Shown here: piece after piece, positions 33,383-41,956 of the stretch
Position numbering within the stretch: position 1 is the first letter of the stretch
How the letters are laid out: each line of letters begins with the position of its first letter
NCBI GenBank assembly: GCA_965115835.1
Contig: OZ220471.1
Coordinates: forward strand, 1,116,001 to 1,180,000
DNA from: Foliamicus sp965115835
Lineage (GTDB): Bacteria; Pseudomonadota; Gammaproteobacteria; Steroidobacterales; Foliamicaceae
Reading direction: 5' to 3'
Length of the DNA stretch: 64,000 bases
Translations under genes and position numbers: made by a program
Notes under the pieces: generated by a model
What the model saw: the letters and a program-made list of their open reading frames with translations, nothing else
What the model was told of the DNA's origin: nothing
Databases searched by the model: none

Positions 33383-35494
33383 TCAAAAGTGCGAGCGGAA
33401 TCCGAGGACCAGATTGCGACCCGGCAGCGGCACTGTGTCCTTGACCAGCGAGCTGTGCCGGCGCGCGTCTTCGTCGCCCAGATTGCGCCCGTGCACGAAC
33501 AGATCGAAGGTGATTCCGCCCGAAGTTTCGATGGTCCAGGTGAAGTCCGCGTTGATCATCGTGTAGCCTTCCGTCGATGTTTCGATGGCGGCGACCCGAT
33601 CCTGATCGTCGTAGACCGTCACCTCCAGCCCGGCGAGGAACCGTTCGTTGTGGAACTGGATACGCGAACCGTAACGCAACGGCGGAATCCTCGGGAGATA
33701 GGCGCCGTTGGCGAGTTTGCCCCTGACGTAATCGGCAAACAAGCGGATGTCCAGTTCCGCGTCGCCGACCATGAAGAGAGGTGTGAAGAATTCCGCCTCG
33801 ACCCCTGTAAAGTCCGCGTCCCGCTGCACGTAATTGAAGATCGGGAACTCTCCGTGGTCATCGAACTCGCCTGAATCCTCGGGATAGATGAAGTCGGCGA
33901 AATCGGTAAGAAACGCTGTAATGCTCCAGCTCATGTCACCTTGCGACCTGCGCAGGCCGATGTCCATGTGTCGCGAGGTTTCCACGCCGAGACCGGGATT
34001 GCCAATCTCGACCGTACGAGTCGCCACATGCAGCCCGTTCGCATAGAGCTCCTCGGCTGCCGGCAAGCGCTCCGCGAGCGCCGCGTTGATCGCAAGTGAA
34101 TAGCCGTTGCCGAAATCGCGGATTCCCTCCAGCGAAAGGCTGGCGGCGCTGCCGCTGACCTCCGGCGAGTTGCCCGACGACTTCTGCTTCTGGTATTCCA
34201 GTCGGCCGCCCACCGATACGCGCCAATCCGCGAAGGCGCGCTGTTCGACGACGAATGCGCCGTAACTCGATGTCTCGAACGGCGGAAGAAAGGCTTCGTC
34301 GCCGGTGACCGTCAACTCCCGGCGACCGAGTTGCACTCCGAACGCTCCGTCCCAGTTGCCGAGAGGGGCATGCATGAATTCGAGCCGCCCGTCCCAGATA
34401 TCACTCTCGAATTGGGCGCCCACCTCGTCGCCTTCGAATTCCAGATGCTCGTAGTCGCTGACTCCGAGCCTTGCGTTGATCGCATCGACAACGCCGGAAA
34501 GACCAACCCAGCCTCCCTTGAGATCGAAGCGGGTCTGCTTCATGTCGATGCGGACGGCCTCGTCGCCCTCATGCTCATGCTCGTCATCGTGATCCTCCTC
34601 TTCCTCGTGGTGGTGATGACCCGGAAGGCCGTATTTGGTGTTGAAACCACTCACGGACACGCCGAAGAAGCCGTTATCGTGCAGCCAGCTTCCGCCAAGC
34701 GAAAACGTGTTGCCGTCCAGATCGCTGTTTTCCACAATACCGAATATCGGCTCCTCGTGATCCTCGTCATCGTGATCCTCCCCCTCGTGCTCATCGTGGT
34801 GTTCGAGAGCCGCGTCCCGATCTGCAAAACCGGGAATCTCGTAGTCTTTCGACTGTCTGCCGATCACATCGAGATGCCAGGCAAAGCGATCGTTGCCGCC
34901 GTTCAGGGCAACCAGACCGCTGCGGGACTCCGCAACCGAATCACCGCTAACCTGGAATACGCCCTCGAATCCATCGGCAGGACTGTATACGGGGATGCGG
35001 TTCGTGATGGTATTGACCACGCCGCCAACCGCGCCGTTGCCGTAGAGCAGGGTCGTCGGCCCGCGAAATATCTCGATCTGCTCGGCGATGAGCGGGTCGA
35101 TGCTCACCGCATGGTCCACGCTCACGACCGAGGCGTCCATGGATTCGACGCCGTCCTCCATTGTCCTTACCCGCGTGCCGGCCAGGCCGCGGATGATCGG
35201 CCGCGACGCGCCGGCGCCGAAAAACGATGCGCTCACGCCGAGCTGATCGCCCAGCGTTTCGCCCAGGGTCGCACGAGTGATCCGCTCCAGCGTCTGTTCG
35301 CGAATAACGGTGATCGACTGGGCCAGTTCATCGGCGGACCGCTCGCGGAGCACGCCTGTGACGTGCAACTCCTCCAGCGGGCGGACGGCATTGTCCTGTT
35401 CGGCCTGCGCCGCGGCGGCACAGGGAAAAAGAACAAAGGGAAAAACCAGCGAAATTGCTTTCGCCGATGTGCGGAAAGTATCAGGGAATTGCAT
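33383..35494 (-). CDS. TonB-dependent receptor, ZnuD-like with His/Asp-rich loops
   Basis: 703 residues. Signal peptide (AISLVFPFVLFPCAAAAQA), TonB-box-like LEELHVTG, plug with GASRPIIRGLAGTRVRTMEDG and PTTLLYGNGAVGGVVNT, then a barrel ending NLVLGFRSHF with the terminal Phe. Two external loops are packed with His, Asp and Glu: HHDEHEGEDHDDEDHEEP and GHHHHEEEEDHDDEHEHEG. In ZnuD receptors such loops capture zinc. ATG 35494 has GGAGC upstream; longer in-frame extensions lack a signal sequence. It is 79 bases after a DUF2946-type gene, so probably co-transcribed. Zinc is most likely; other divalent metals are possible. Confidence 0.88.
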   Translation of the reverse strand: MQFPDTFRTSAKAISLVFPFVLFPCAAAAQAEQDNAVRPLEELHVTGVLRERSADELAQSITVIREQTLERITRATLGETLGDQLGVSASFFGAGASRPIIRGLAGTRVRTMEDGVESMDASVVSVDHAVSIDPLIAEQIEIFRGPTTLLYGNGAVGGVVNTITNRIPVYSPADGFEGVFQVSGDSVAESRSGLVALNGGNDRFAWHLDVIGRQSKDYEIPGFADRDAALEHHDEHEGEDHDDEDHEEPIFGIVENSDLDGNTFSLGGSWLHDNGFFGVSVSGFNTKYGLPGHHHHEEEEDHDDEHEHEGDEAVRIDMKQTRFDLKGGWVGLSGVVDAINARLGVSDYEHLEFEGDEVGAQFESDIWDGRLEFMHAPLGNWDGAFGVQLGRRELTVTGDEAFLPPFETSSYGAFVVEQRAFADWRVSVGGRLEYQKQKSSGNSPEVSGSAASLSLEGIRDFGNGYSLAINAALAERLPAAEELYANGLHVATRTVEIGNPGLGVETSRHMDIGLRRSQGDMSWSITAFLTDFADFIYPEDSGEFDDHGEFPIFNYVQRDADFTGVEAEFFTPLFMVGDAELDIRLFADYVRGKLANGAYLPRIPPLRYGSRIQFHNERFLAGLEVTVYDDQDRVAAIETSTEGYTMINADFTWTIETSGGITFDLFVHGRNLGDEDARRHSSLVKDTVPLPGRNLVLGFRSHF

Positions 35495-35573
35495 GGACTG
35501 CTCCGGAATCTCGAATGTGAAGTACGCCCCGCGCTCCGAATCCGATCCGGAACGGCGAGGACTTGAGCGAGGT

Positions 35574-35903
35574 TCAGGAAGCAGGCGGTGGAGCGCGCGC
35601 GAACCGTGTCTTGCGGAAGGAGTCCGACGCTGGCCGACGACTGGCCGGAGCAGGCAGGGAAACAGAAACCGCCAGTGGCGAGACAGCCTTGACAGCATGG
35701 ACATTTGCGTCAGCCAAGCTGGCGCCGACGACACAGTATTCGCAGATGCTGCCGGGGGCGTGATGGTCGTCGGCGGGAGCGTGATTATCGCCGGCGAAGA
35801 CATGGCTCACAGCGATCGACTGCACCGCGACGAGGGCTGACGCCATCACCGCCGCAAAGAGCGTACGTCTGTCCGTCAAGTTTTTGAGCCAGCCTGCATT
35901 CAC
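35574..35903 (-). CDS. DUF2946-type small exported protein beside the metal receptor
   Basis: 109 residues: an N-terminal hydrophobic segment (LFAAVMASALVAVQSIAVSHV), a His-containing stretch (GDNHAPADDHHAPG), CEYCVVG with a CxxC pair, and a Pro/Ala-rich end. This is the layout of DUF2946 proteins found next to metal-related genes. Probably binds metal in the periplasm. GTG 35903 is chosen; it lies only six bases past a TATAAT, implying a leaderless message. The next in-frame ATG would remove part of the signal sequence. Confidence 0.65.
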   Translation of the reverse strand: MNAGWLKNLTDRRTLFAAVMASALVAVQSIAVSHVFAGDNHAPADDHHAPGSICEYCVVGASLADANVHAVKAVSPLAVSVSLPAPASRRPASDSFRKTRFARAPPPAS

Positions 35904-35909
35904 GCGACG

Positions 35910-35939
35910 ATTATAAGCAAAAAAGCCCGCGCCTCACAA
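35910..35939 (-). promoter_or_regulatory. Sigma70-type promoter for the DUF2946/receptor pair
   Basis: On the minus strand TTGTGA (35939-35934), an 18-base spacer and TATAAT (35915-35910). The start point would fall on or next to the GTG start at 35903. No operator could be assigned with confidence. Confidence 0.5.
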
Positions 35940-36132
35940 ACTGCCCGGGTTCGCCGCCGATAAGGTAACGGGCGCTTGAAGGCGCCCCTGTGAATAGATG
36001 CGAGGACCGTTTCCTGACTGCCTCCCGACAGTCCCTGCGACAAGCTGTGCTATCGCAAACCAGATCAAGATCCCTGGACAGTCGCCGCCAGCAAATCCAT
36101 GGCTTGCGCCCACATCCTGCCGGAACTTCGGG

Positions 36133-37104
36133 CTACAGGAGGCCCCGGAAGGTGGCGAGGTCGATATTGGAGCCGCAAAACAGCACTCCGGCGTGTTTGC
36201 CCTCCAGGCGTTCCCGGAGCGGTCCCAGCGCGGCCGCCGTGGCAGTGGCGCAGGCGGGCTCCACCATCATCTTCAGTTCCCCGAGTATCAGGCGCATGGC
36301 GTCCCTGATTTCGGCGTCGGATACCTGCCCCAGCGAATCCATGTAGCGATGGGCCAACTCGAAGCTGTATTCCCGCGCATTGGGGGCTCGCAGGCTGTCG
36401 GCGATCGAATCCATGCGGTGCGCGGAAACCGGCGCTTTCCGGGCCAGACTCTGGAACATCGAATCGGCGCCCACGGGTTCGGCGCCGTACACGGCGATCT
36501 CCGGACGGATCTGTTTTGCGGCCGCCGCCATGCCGGCAATGAGCCCGCCGCCGCCAACCGGGATGACCAGAGCATCCAGGTCCGGAACCTGTTCCAGCCA
36601 CTCCATCGCCAGCGCGCCCGTGCCGATGGCGATCGGGCGTCCCTCGAAGGGATGCACCAGCGTGCGCCCCGCCTCGCTTTCGATGTTCAGGACGCGCTGA
36701 AAACCGGCGGCGGCGCTGTCCGCCATTTCCACCTGCGCGCCCCAGGCCCTGGCCTGCTGAACCCGCGCCGGATTGGCCGGAGAGATGATCACCACATGCG
36801 CGGAAGCGCCCACCACATGCGCGGCCCAGGCCACCGCGATAGCGTGATTTCCGGCGCTTATCGCGGTCACGCCTCTATCGATTTGCTCCCTGGAAAGCGA
36901 GAGCATCCAGGCCAGGGCGCCCCTGGCCTTGAATGTGCCGGTCATCTGCAGCAATTCAAGCTTCACGCAGACCCGCAGGCCGGGCGCCTGCTCACGAATT
37001 GCCGGGCCGCGCCATTCATGCACCGGGGTGCGCGCCACACGGTCGCGAACCGCCTCGCGGTAGGCGCGTATCTCCGCAAGCGAAGGAGGCTGATGATCTT
37101 TCAT
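36133..37104 (-). CDS. PLP-dependent threonine/serine dehydratase-like enzyme
   Basis: 323 residues, fold type II. LLQMTGTFKARGALAWML holds the Schiff-base lysine (K59 in FKARG), GVTAISAGNHAIAVAWAA the substrate-binding turn, and IPVGGGGLIAGMA the phosphate-binding glycines. SNIDLATF near the end fits the C-terminal cofactor contact. No ACT regulatory domain, so it is a catabolic-type dehydratase. ATG 37104 follows GGGGGAG. Adjacent to and parallel with a D-amino-acid dehydrogenase and an amidotransferase. EutB-like hydroxyectoine catabolism is an alternative, without other ectoine genes here. Confidence 0.82.
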   Translation of the reverse strand: MKDHQPPSLAEIRAYREAVRDRVARTPVHEWRGPAIREQAPGLRVCVKLELLQMTGTFKARGALAWMLSLSREQIDRGVTAISAGNHAIAVAWAAHVVGASAHVVIISPANPARVQQARAWGAQVEMADSAAAGFQRVLNIESEAGRTLVHPFEGRPIAIGTGALAMEWLEQVPDLDALVIPVGGGGLIAGMAAAAKQIRPEIAVYGAEPVGADSMFQSLARKAPVSAHRMDSIADSLRAPNAREYSFELAHRYMDSLGQVSDAEIRDAMRLILGELKMMVEPACATATAAALGPLRERLEGKHAGVLFCGSNIDLATFRGLL

Positions 37105-37153
37105 GCCATGACTCCCCCGGTAGCGCCGCGGCGTCGCGCCCCGCGCACGAACT

Positions 37154-38422
37154 TCATTCGAACCTCGCCAGAGCGTAATCCGCCAGCGGAATATCCGGCG
37201 TCTGGCCAGTCAGATGCTGCGCCAGCGCCTTGCCGGTACCGGTCGCCATGGACCAGCCGAGATGACCATGTCCGGTAGCCAGATGCAATCCCTCAACGGG
37301 AGTGGGGCCGATGATGGGCACGCCGTCGGGGGATGCGGGCCGCAGACCGCACCACGGACGCATGTCGTCGGGCGCAATCCGCTCCGCATGCCGGGGAAGA
37401 ACCGCAGCCAGAAGATTGCGCAGGTTGGCGACGCGCTCGGGCGAAAGGTTGCTGTTGAAGCCCGTGAACTCCACGGTCCCTCCTACCCGGATCCGCTGGC
37501 CTCCGAGCGGTACCACGCCGGCCTTGTAGCGGTCATCCAGAACCGCGTGCTCCAGCGGCTGCAAACCCTCCGGCATGGGCGTCGTCAGCGAATAGCCCTT
37601 GGCCGGATACACCGGAACTGCGACTCCCAGCGGGCGCACCAGACCTGGGGTATAGCTGCCGGCGGCCACCACCACGCCATCGGCGCGAAGCTCCTCCCCG
37701 CCACGCAAGCGAACGCCGCATACTCGCCCCTGCGTCGCCACCAGACCCTCGGCCGTTTCGCCGAAGCGGAACACGGCGCCGCGTTCCGAAGCCAGCCGGG
37801 CAAGACCGCAACTGAACTTGTGTGCGTCGCCCACCCGGTCCGCACGGAAATGGAAGCCGCCCGCCAGCTCGCCGGCGACCGGCTCCAGCGCCGGCTCGCG
37901 CTCCACCACTCCCCGGGGATTCAGTTCCTCCACGGGCACCGCGTCGGCGCCGAGCAAACGACAATGCTCGCGCCCTCGTTTCATCGCAGCCTCATCACGA
38001 CACACTTCGATAATTCCGGACTGGTCCGCATCGAAATCCATGGGAAAACCGGAATTGATTTCATCCATTACTTCAATGGAATAATTGCATAGCCTCAGGT
38101 TTTTTCTGATATTCGATTCATGCCGTGCGGGACTGCTGTTGCGCAGGAAGCGGTAGCCCCAGGCAAGCAGTCCGGGGAAGGCGGCGGGCCTGACCAGAAG
38201 TGCGGCCTCCTTGCGGCCGAAGTACTTCAGCAGGGTCAGCCAAACGCCCGGGGAATTCCACGGCGCCGACAGGCTGGGCGTAAGCATGCTCCCGTTGGCA
38301 AAACTGGTTTCCAGCGCCGGGCCGTCGCAGCGCTCGACTACGGTCACGGCAGCGCCGGCCCGAATCAGGAACCAGGCCGCAGTGACGCCGATGACGCCAC
38401 AGCCTATGACGATGACATGCAT
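37154..38422 (-). CDS. dadA: FAD-dependent D-amino-acid dehydrogenase
   Basis: 422 residues of the DAO/DadA family. HVIVIGCGVIGVTAAWFLI is the FAD Rossmann GxGxxG, ETSFANGSMLTPSLSAPWNSPG the DadA-type substrate region, DGVVVAAGSYTP the second FAD contact, and LRPASPDGVPIIGPTP with GHGHLGWSMATGTG the C-terminal signature. Full length for DadA. It oxidatively deaminates D-amino acids at the inner membrane, passing electrons to the respiratory chain. The other two genes of the run handle amino-acid nitrogen. ATG 38422. Confidence 0.85.
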   Translation of the reverse strand: MHVIVIGCGVIGVTAAWFLIRAGAAVTVVERCDGPALETSFANGSMLTPSLSAPWNSPGVWLTLLKYFGRKEAALLVRPAAFPGLLAWGYRFLRNSSPARHESNIRKNLRLCNYSIEVMDEINSGFPMDFDADQSGIIEVCRDEAAMKRGREHCRLLGADAVPVEELNPRGVVEREPALEPVAGELAGGFHFRADRVGDAHKFSCGLARLASERGAVFRFGETAEGLVATQGRVCGVRLRGGEELRADGVVVAAGSYTPGLVRPLGVAVPVYPAKGYSLTTPMPEGLQPLEHAVLDDRYKAGVVPLGGQRIRVGGTVEFTGFNSNLSPERVANLRNLLAAVLPRHAERIAPDDMRPWCGLRPASPDGVPIIGPTPVEGLHLATGHGHLGWSMATGTGKALAQHLTGQTPDIPLADYALARFE

Positions 38423-38446
38423 GAAGCGCGTGTCGCGGCGCCGACC

Positions 38447-39160
38447 TCAATCGGCGATCAGGCGGGCAAATCGCGTGAATACGCGCCGGCCGAGCTCCAT
38501 GGAGCGGGTCATGCAGGAGCGGGTATCCGCCAGTATCCTCCTGGCGCTGATGCGTCCTTCCTCCGCCAACCAACCCCTGGCTGCATCCCGCCGCACCCAC
38601 TCCTCGATCATGGGCTGCAGGATTTCCAGGTGAAACTGGATTGCGTAGCCAGCCTCGCCGTAGCGGAAGGCCTGATTGACGCAATCGGGCGAAGACGCCA
38701 GGAGAGCGGCGCCTTTCGGCAAATCGAATGTATCGCCATGCCATTGCAACACGACCTCGCGCTCTTCCAATGCGGCAAACAGGGGATCCCGGCCGGCATC
38801 GTCGGTTACGTTCAGGTCGTACCACCCCACCTCGCGGACCGGATTGGGATAGACCTCGCTGCCCAGCGTCCTGGCCATGATCTGGGCGCCGAGACAGACA
38901 CCCAGGGAGGGAAGCGACCTTTCCATGAACCGGGCCAGGAGTCGCTCCACATGAAGCAGGTGCGGGTAACGGGCGGTGTCATTGGCGCCCATCGGCCCAC
39001 CCATCACGACCAGCCCGGCATGTCCGTCGAGACCCGGGCGCGCCGAGGCGTCGCGCTGAAAGTCGACGATATCAAGCGCGAGCCCCTCGTTTGCGAGGAG
39101 CGGCTCCAGCAAACCTTCCGTCTCGTAGCTTACGTTGCGAATTACCAGTACTTTCTTCAT
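38447..39160 (-). CDS. Class I glutamine amidotransferase-like protein
   Basis: 237 residues. Catalytic Cys in LPSLGVCLGAQIMA (the GxCxG nucleophile elbow) and His-x-Glu in AIQFHLEI; VVMGGPMGANDT is the oxyanion strand typical of GMP-synthase-like stand-alone members. Such proteins hydrolyse glutamine or gamma-glutamyl amides. ATG 39160 (MKKVLVIRN) is preferred to ATG 39181, since members start at the first strand. It heads the three-gene amino-acid run. Exact substrate unknown. Confidence 0.8.
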   Translation of the reverse strand: MKKVLVIRNVSYETEGLLEPLLANEGLALDIVDFQRDASARPGLDGHAGLVVMGGPMGANDTARYPHLLHVERLLARFMERSLPSLGVCLGAQIMARTLGSEVYPNPVREVGWYDLNVTDDAGRDPLFAALEEREVVLQWHGDTFDLPKGAALLASSPDCVNQAFRYGEAGYAIQFHLEILQPMIEEWVRRDAARGWLAEEGRISARRILADTRSCMTRSMELGRRVFTRFARLIAD

Positions 39161-39235
39161 CGCTTTACATTTGCACAGCATGCGCGATAAGGACAGGGGA
39201 TTGTAACCGCCGGAAAACGAAAAGCGGCCGGGTTA

Positions 39236-39356
39236 CAGCCATTCTCGCTAATGATGCAGAGTCGTTCGTTCAGGGCCGGATACCCGGGCTTGTGACTATT
39301 CAGGCGTTGGACCGGAGCTGATTTTCGAGCATTGTCACGCTTGGCGGGAATTGCTG
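39236..39356. mobile_element. MITE, uninterrupted copy
   Basis: 121 bases with ends CAGCCATTCTCGCTAATG (39236) and CGCTTGGCGGGAATTGCTG (to 39356), imperfect inverted repeats. The whole length matches the MITE at 9775-11631 once IS1380 is removed there. No target duplication is seen, so it is older. It lies between the amidotransferase gene and the FG-GAP gene. Confidence 0.7.
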
Positions 39357-39603
39357 GGCGGATCATGAAGGCCAGCCTCGGGCTTCCGTTCCGGCTTGCA
39401 GACAAGCGTTCGTTCGAGCCCTGGAATCGAATAGCCTGCGGGAGGGGTGGATAGACATAGCTACCCGATTTGCCGAGTCAGCGGCCAATTTCCGTCCCCG
39501 CGGCCTCGGAGTTCCGAGGCTCGTCCCAACAGTTACGCTGGCAGCCCCAGCAGACGAGGGCGCCCTGCCCTCGCCGAACCTGTCCCTTGCGGCTCTTTTC
39601 TCC
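39357..39603. other. Intergenic region with one hairpin
   Basis: No gene seen. GCCTCGG and CCGAGGC at about 39504-39521 form a short hairpin roughly 80 bases past the stop of the minus-strand FG-GAP gene; without a T-run it is only a possible terminator. Confidence 0.4.
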
Positions 39604-41697
39604 CTACTGCACCAGCACGCGCGCTGCAACGGTCTCCGTTTTCGGCAGCAGGCACAGGTCGTCCTTGCAGGTCTGGTAGGTGACCTCGGCGCTGACCTCG
39701 TAAAGCCCCGGCAGGACGCTGGCCTGCGCCTGTAGCGACTGCGTCCAGATAACACCCCGGCCCCTGTGAACATCGTACGAACCCTTGAATCCGAAGGGCG
39801 GCGACTTCACCTCGCTGGCGGCCTCCAATCCGTCCGGCACGCTGAAGGTCACGCGGGTTTCCTTCATGCCCTGGGCATCGTTCCGTCCCGTGGAGGCGTA
39901 GACGTACCAACCATCCTGCATGTCGAGCCGAACGCTGACCTCCACGCTGCCCCCCTGATCCAGCACGGCCAGCGGCGGGTCCATGCTGACCGTTACCGGC
40001 GAAGCGTCCGGGGCGTTCGGCAAAACATCCGAAGCGTCCGGGGCCTTCGACAAGCGCCCGTCGTCCATGCCTGCGCTCGCCTCGGGCGCGGCATTTCCAG
40101 CCATCGCCGGCCCGTCGCCGGCTGCATTCCTGCTGCCCAGCATCACGTACACGCGCCCCTGATGCCGCATCGTCAGCCAGTGGCCCTTCCCTTCCCTGTA
40201 GAGCCTGCCGACCGAATCCTCCCAATAGGGCAATTGCTCCCTGGCCATTTTCTCCAACTCTTCGTCGCCGGGCATTTCGACCGTCACGCCCTCGGCTGCC
40301 CGCATGGCAATGATTTCCTCATACATCGCCCGCTGCGTTTCCAGTGTGGGACGAGGACGCGGTGGATACCGCCCCGGGTCCTTGCCGGCGCTCTCGACCT
40401 TGTTCACATCTTCCCACTCCCAAGACAGTTCGTCGCTGAACTCGCCGTCGTTGACGGTCGCCACGCTCGCGCCGATGATCAGGTCGTTCACGCCGTCCGA
40501 GTTCCAGTCGTCCACGTAAACCCGCTGGCCGCTGCCCGGAAGGGCCTTGGCCCCGCCTTGCGCGGGCAACAGATCAATGCCCGGCTCGAAACGATGGCCT
40601 GCCGGAGTCTTGACGCCACGAAAGAACGAAACGGCGCGGCTGATGGGCTTTCGGTACGAATCGGTCACCAGCAAGTCCAGTACGCCATCCTGGTCCCAGT
40701 CCACAGCAAGCGGATTGGGCTTGCCGTCGCCGGAGGGCGCCAGCCGCTCGCCCGCTCGCATGGACTGCGCCAGTGGGGTGCGCGCGAGCGGTCCGGAGTA
40801 CGGGTCCAGCCGCTCGCCCGCCCGCATGTACTGCACTTCCTTGTCCGTGTATCGGCGGGTTTGCAGCGGCTTGCCGTGGACATCCAGCAGCAACTCGCGA
40901 ACTCCGAAGCGAGGATTCGCAGGGCCGCCAATGTTCTCGCTGACTCGCAAACCGCCGCTGCCGCCAACGATCAGGTCGTAGTCGCCGTCATCGTCCAGAT
41001 CGCCGAACGTGGCCGATGTGTATACCCAATAATCGAAGCTGCCGATATCACCCGGTTCGCCATCGTAGCCGAAGGCCGGGTTGCCGTCCGAAGCCGGGTC
41101 GCCCTCCTGGGGCAACGTCTGGCCTGGCAGGAAGCCATCGGGACTGCCCCGGAACCAGGTGACCTCGCCCGGATGGTACTGGCCGGTGATCATGTCCTTG
41201 TGCCCGTCGGCGTCCAGGTCGTAGAACATGGGCGTGAAACCGATGCAGCACCACTGGGGAACTTCCATGATGGCGCCTTCCGTATCCCGCGCCCACTCGA
41301 ATTCCTCCGCAAACCGCGGTTCGGGATCCGTCCCGACATTCCGATAAACCCGGATCGTCGACCCATCCGCTCCCATGGGAAAGTCCGAGGAATTTGTCTC
41401 GAACTCGCCCACCAGCAGGTCTCGCCTGCCGTCGCCGTCCCAGTCCCACAGCGCCGGCGCCGCCAGACCATGCTTTTCGGTAAGCACCGGCCCGTCGCCG
41501 GCCATCACCAGAAACGGCTCGCCAAGGATTGGCGCCCCCGGAACCGCCGCGGGCATCAGCGTGGGAAAACCCATCTCGCCAAGACTCGGCGCTCCCGGAA
41601 CCGCCTGGGGCGCCGACTTGGGAAAACTCATCTCGCCGGGACTCCCGCATCCCGCCAAGACCACGGTAACGATCAATAGTGTGTAGAACTTGCGCAT
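39604..41697 (-). CDS. FG-GAP/VCBS-repeat lipoprotein with DsbD-alpha-like C-terminal domain
   Basis: 697 residues. Lipobox TVVLAGCGS. A seven-bladed-propeller type region carries calcium-loop motifs DWDGDGRRDLL, DLDADGHKDMI, DLDDDGDYDLI, DWDQDGVLDLL and DWNSDGVNDLI. Two short internal duplications are seen (AVPGAP..LGE twice near the start; MRAGERL twice near 300). After a linker, the last ~120 residues match the N-terminal domain of DsbD (VEVSVRLDMQDGWYVYAS, TYQTCKDDLCLLPKT), including the Cys pair. GGGGAGG precedes ATG 41697. Surface binding plus thiol chemistry is an inference; the fusion is unusual. Confidence 0.8.
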   Translation of the reverse strand: MRKFYTLLIVTVVLAGCGSPGEMSFPKSAPQAVPGAPSLGEMGFPTLMPAAVPGAPILGEPFLVMAGDGPVLTEKHGLAAPALWDWDGDGRRDLLVGEFETNSSDFPMGADGSTIRVYRNVGTDPEPRFAEEFEWARDTEGAIMEVPQWCCIGFTPMFYDLDADGHKDMITGQYHPGEVTWFRGSPDGFLPGQTLPQEGDPASDGNPAFGYDGEPGDIGSFDYWVYTSATFGDLDDDGDYDLIVGGSGGLRVSENIGGPANPRFGVRELLLDVHGKPLQTRRYTDKEVQYMRAGERLDPYSGPLARTPLAQSMRAGERLAPSGDGKPNPLAVDWDQDGVLDLLVTDSYRKPISRAVSFFRGVKTPAGHRFEPGIDLLPAQGGAKALPGSGQRVYVDDWNSDGVNDLIIGASVATVNDGEFSDELSWEWEDVNKVESAGKDPGRYPPRPRPTLETQRAMYEEIIAMRAAEGVTVEMPGDEELEKMAREQLPYWEDSVGRLYREGKGHWLTMRHQGRVYVMLGSRNAAGDGPAMAGNAAPEASAGMDDGRLSKAPDASDVLPNAPDASPVTVSMDPPLAVLDQGGSVEVSVRLDMQDGWYVYASTGRNDAQGMKETRVTFSVPDGLEAASEVKSPPFGFKGSYDVHRGRGVIWTQSLQAQASVLPGLYEVSAEVTYQTCKDDLCLLPKTETVAARVLVQ

Positions 41698-41956
41698 CCG
41701 AAACCTCCCCTGCTGTTTCCTCATCAAGTCACGATTCCTGCGTTCGCATCATTTCCGCATCTACGCCTACCCTATCACAAAAATCAGCGCTGCATCGCCA
41801 CATCGCGCACGCCCGCCAACGCGGCGAGACAGCGGCCAAAATAGTGGTGCGTGAAGTTCGCATCTGCACAGTTCGCGCGCACAATGCCCACTTGGCCAGT
41901 TGCGCGCTGACCTCCGGCTGTTGCCTGCACCGCACGCGCTACGCGGCGCGCACTGA

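Noticed and set aside
35960..36060. Riboswitch-like stretch with a GGGCGC/GCGCCC hairpin upstream of the DUF2946-type gene
   Set aside because: No class consensus could be fitted and the promoter at 35910-35939 lies downstream of it, so it would not be in the transcript.
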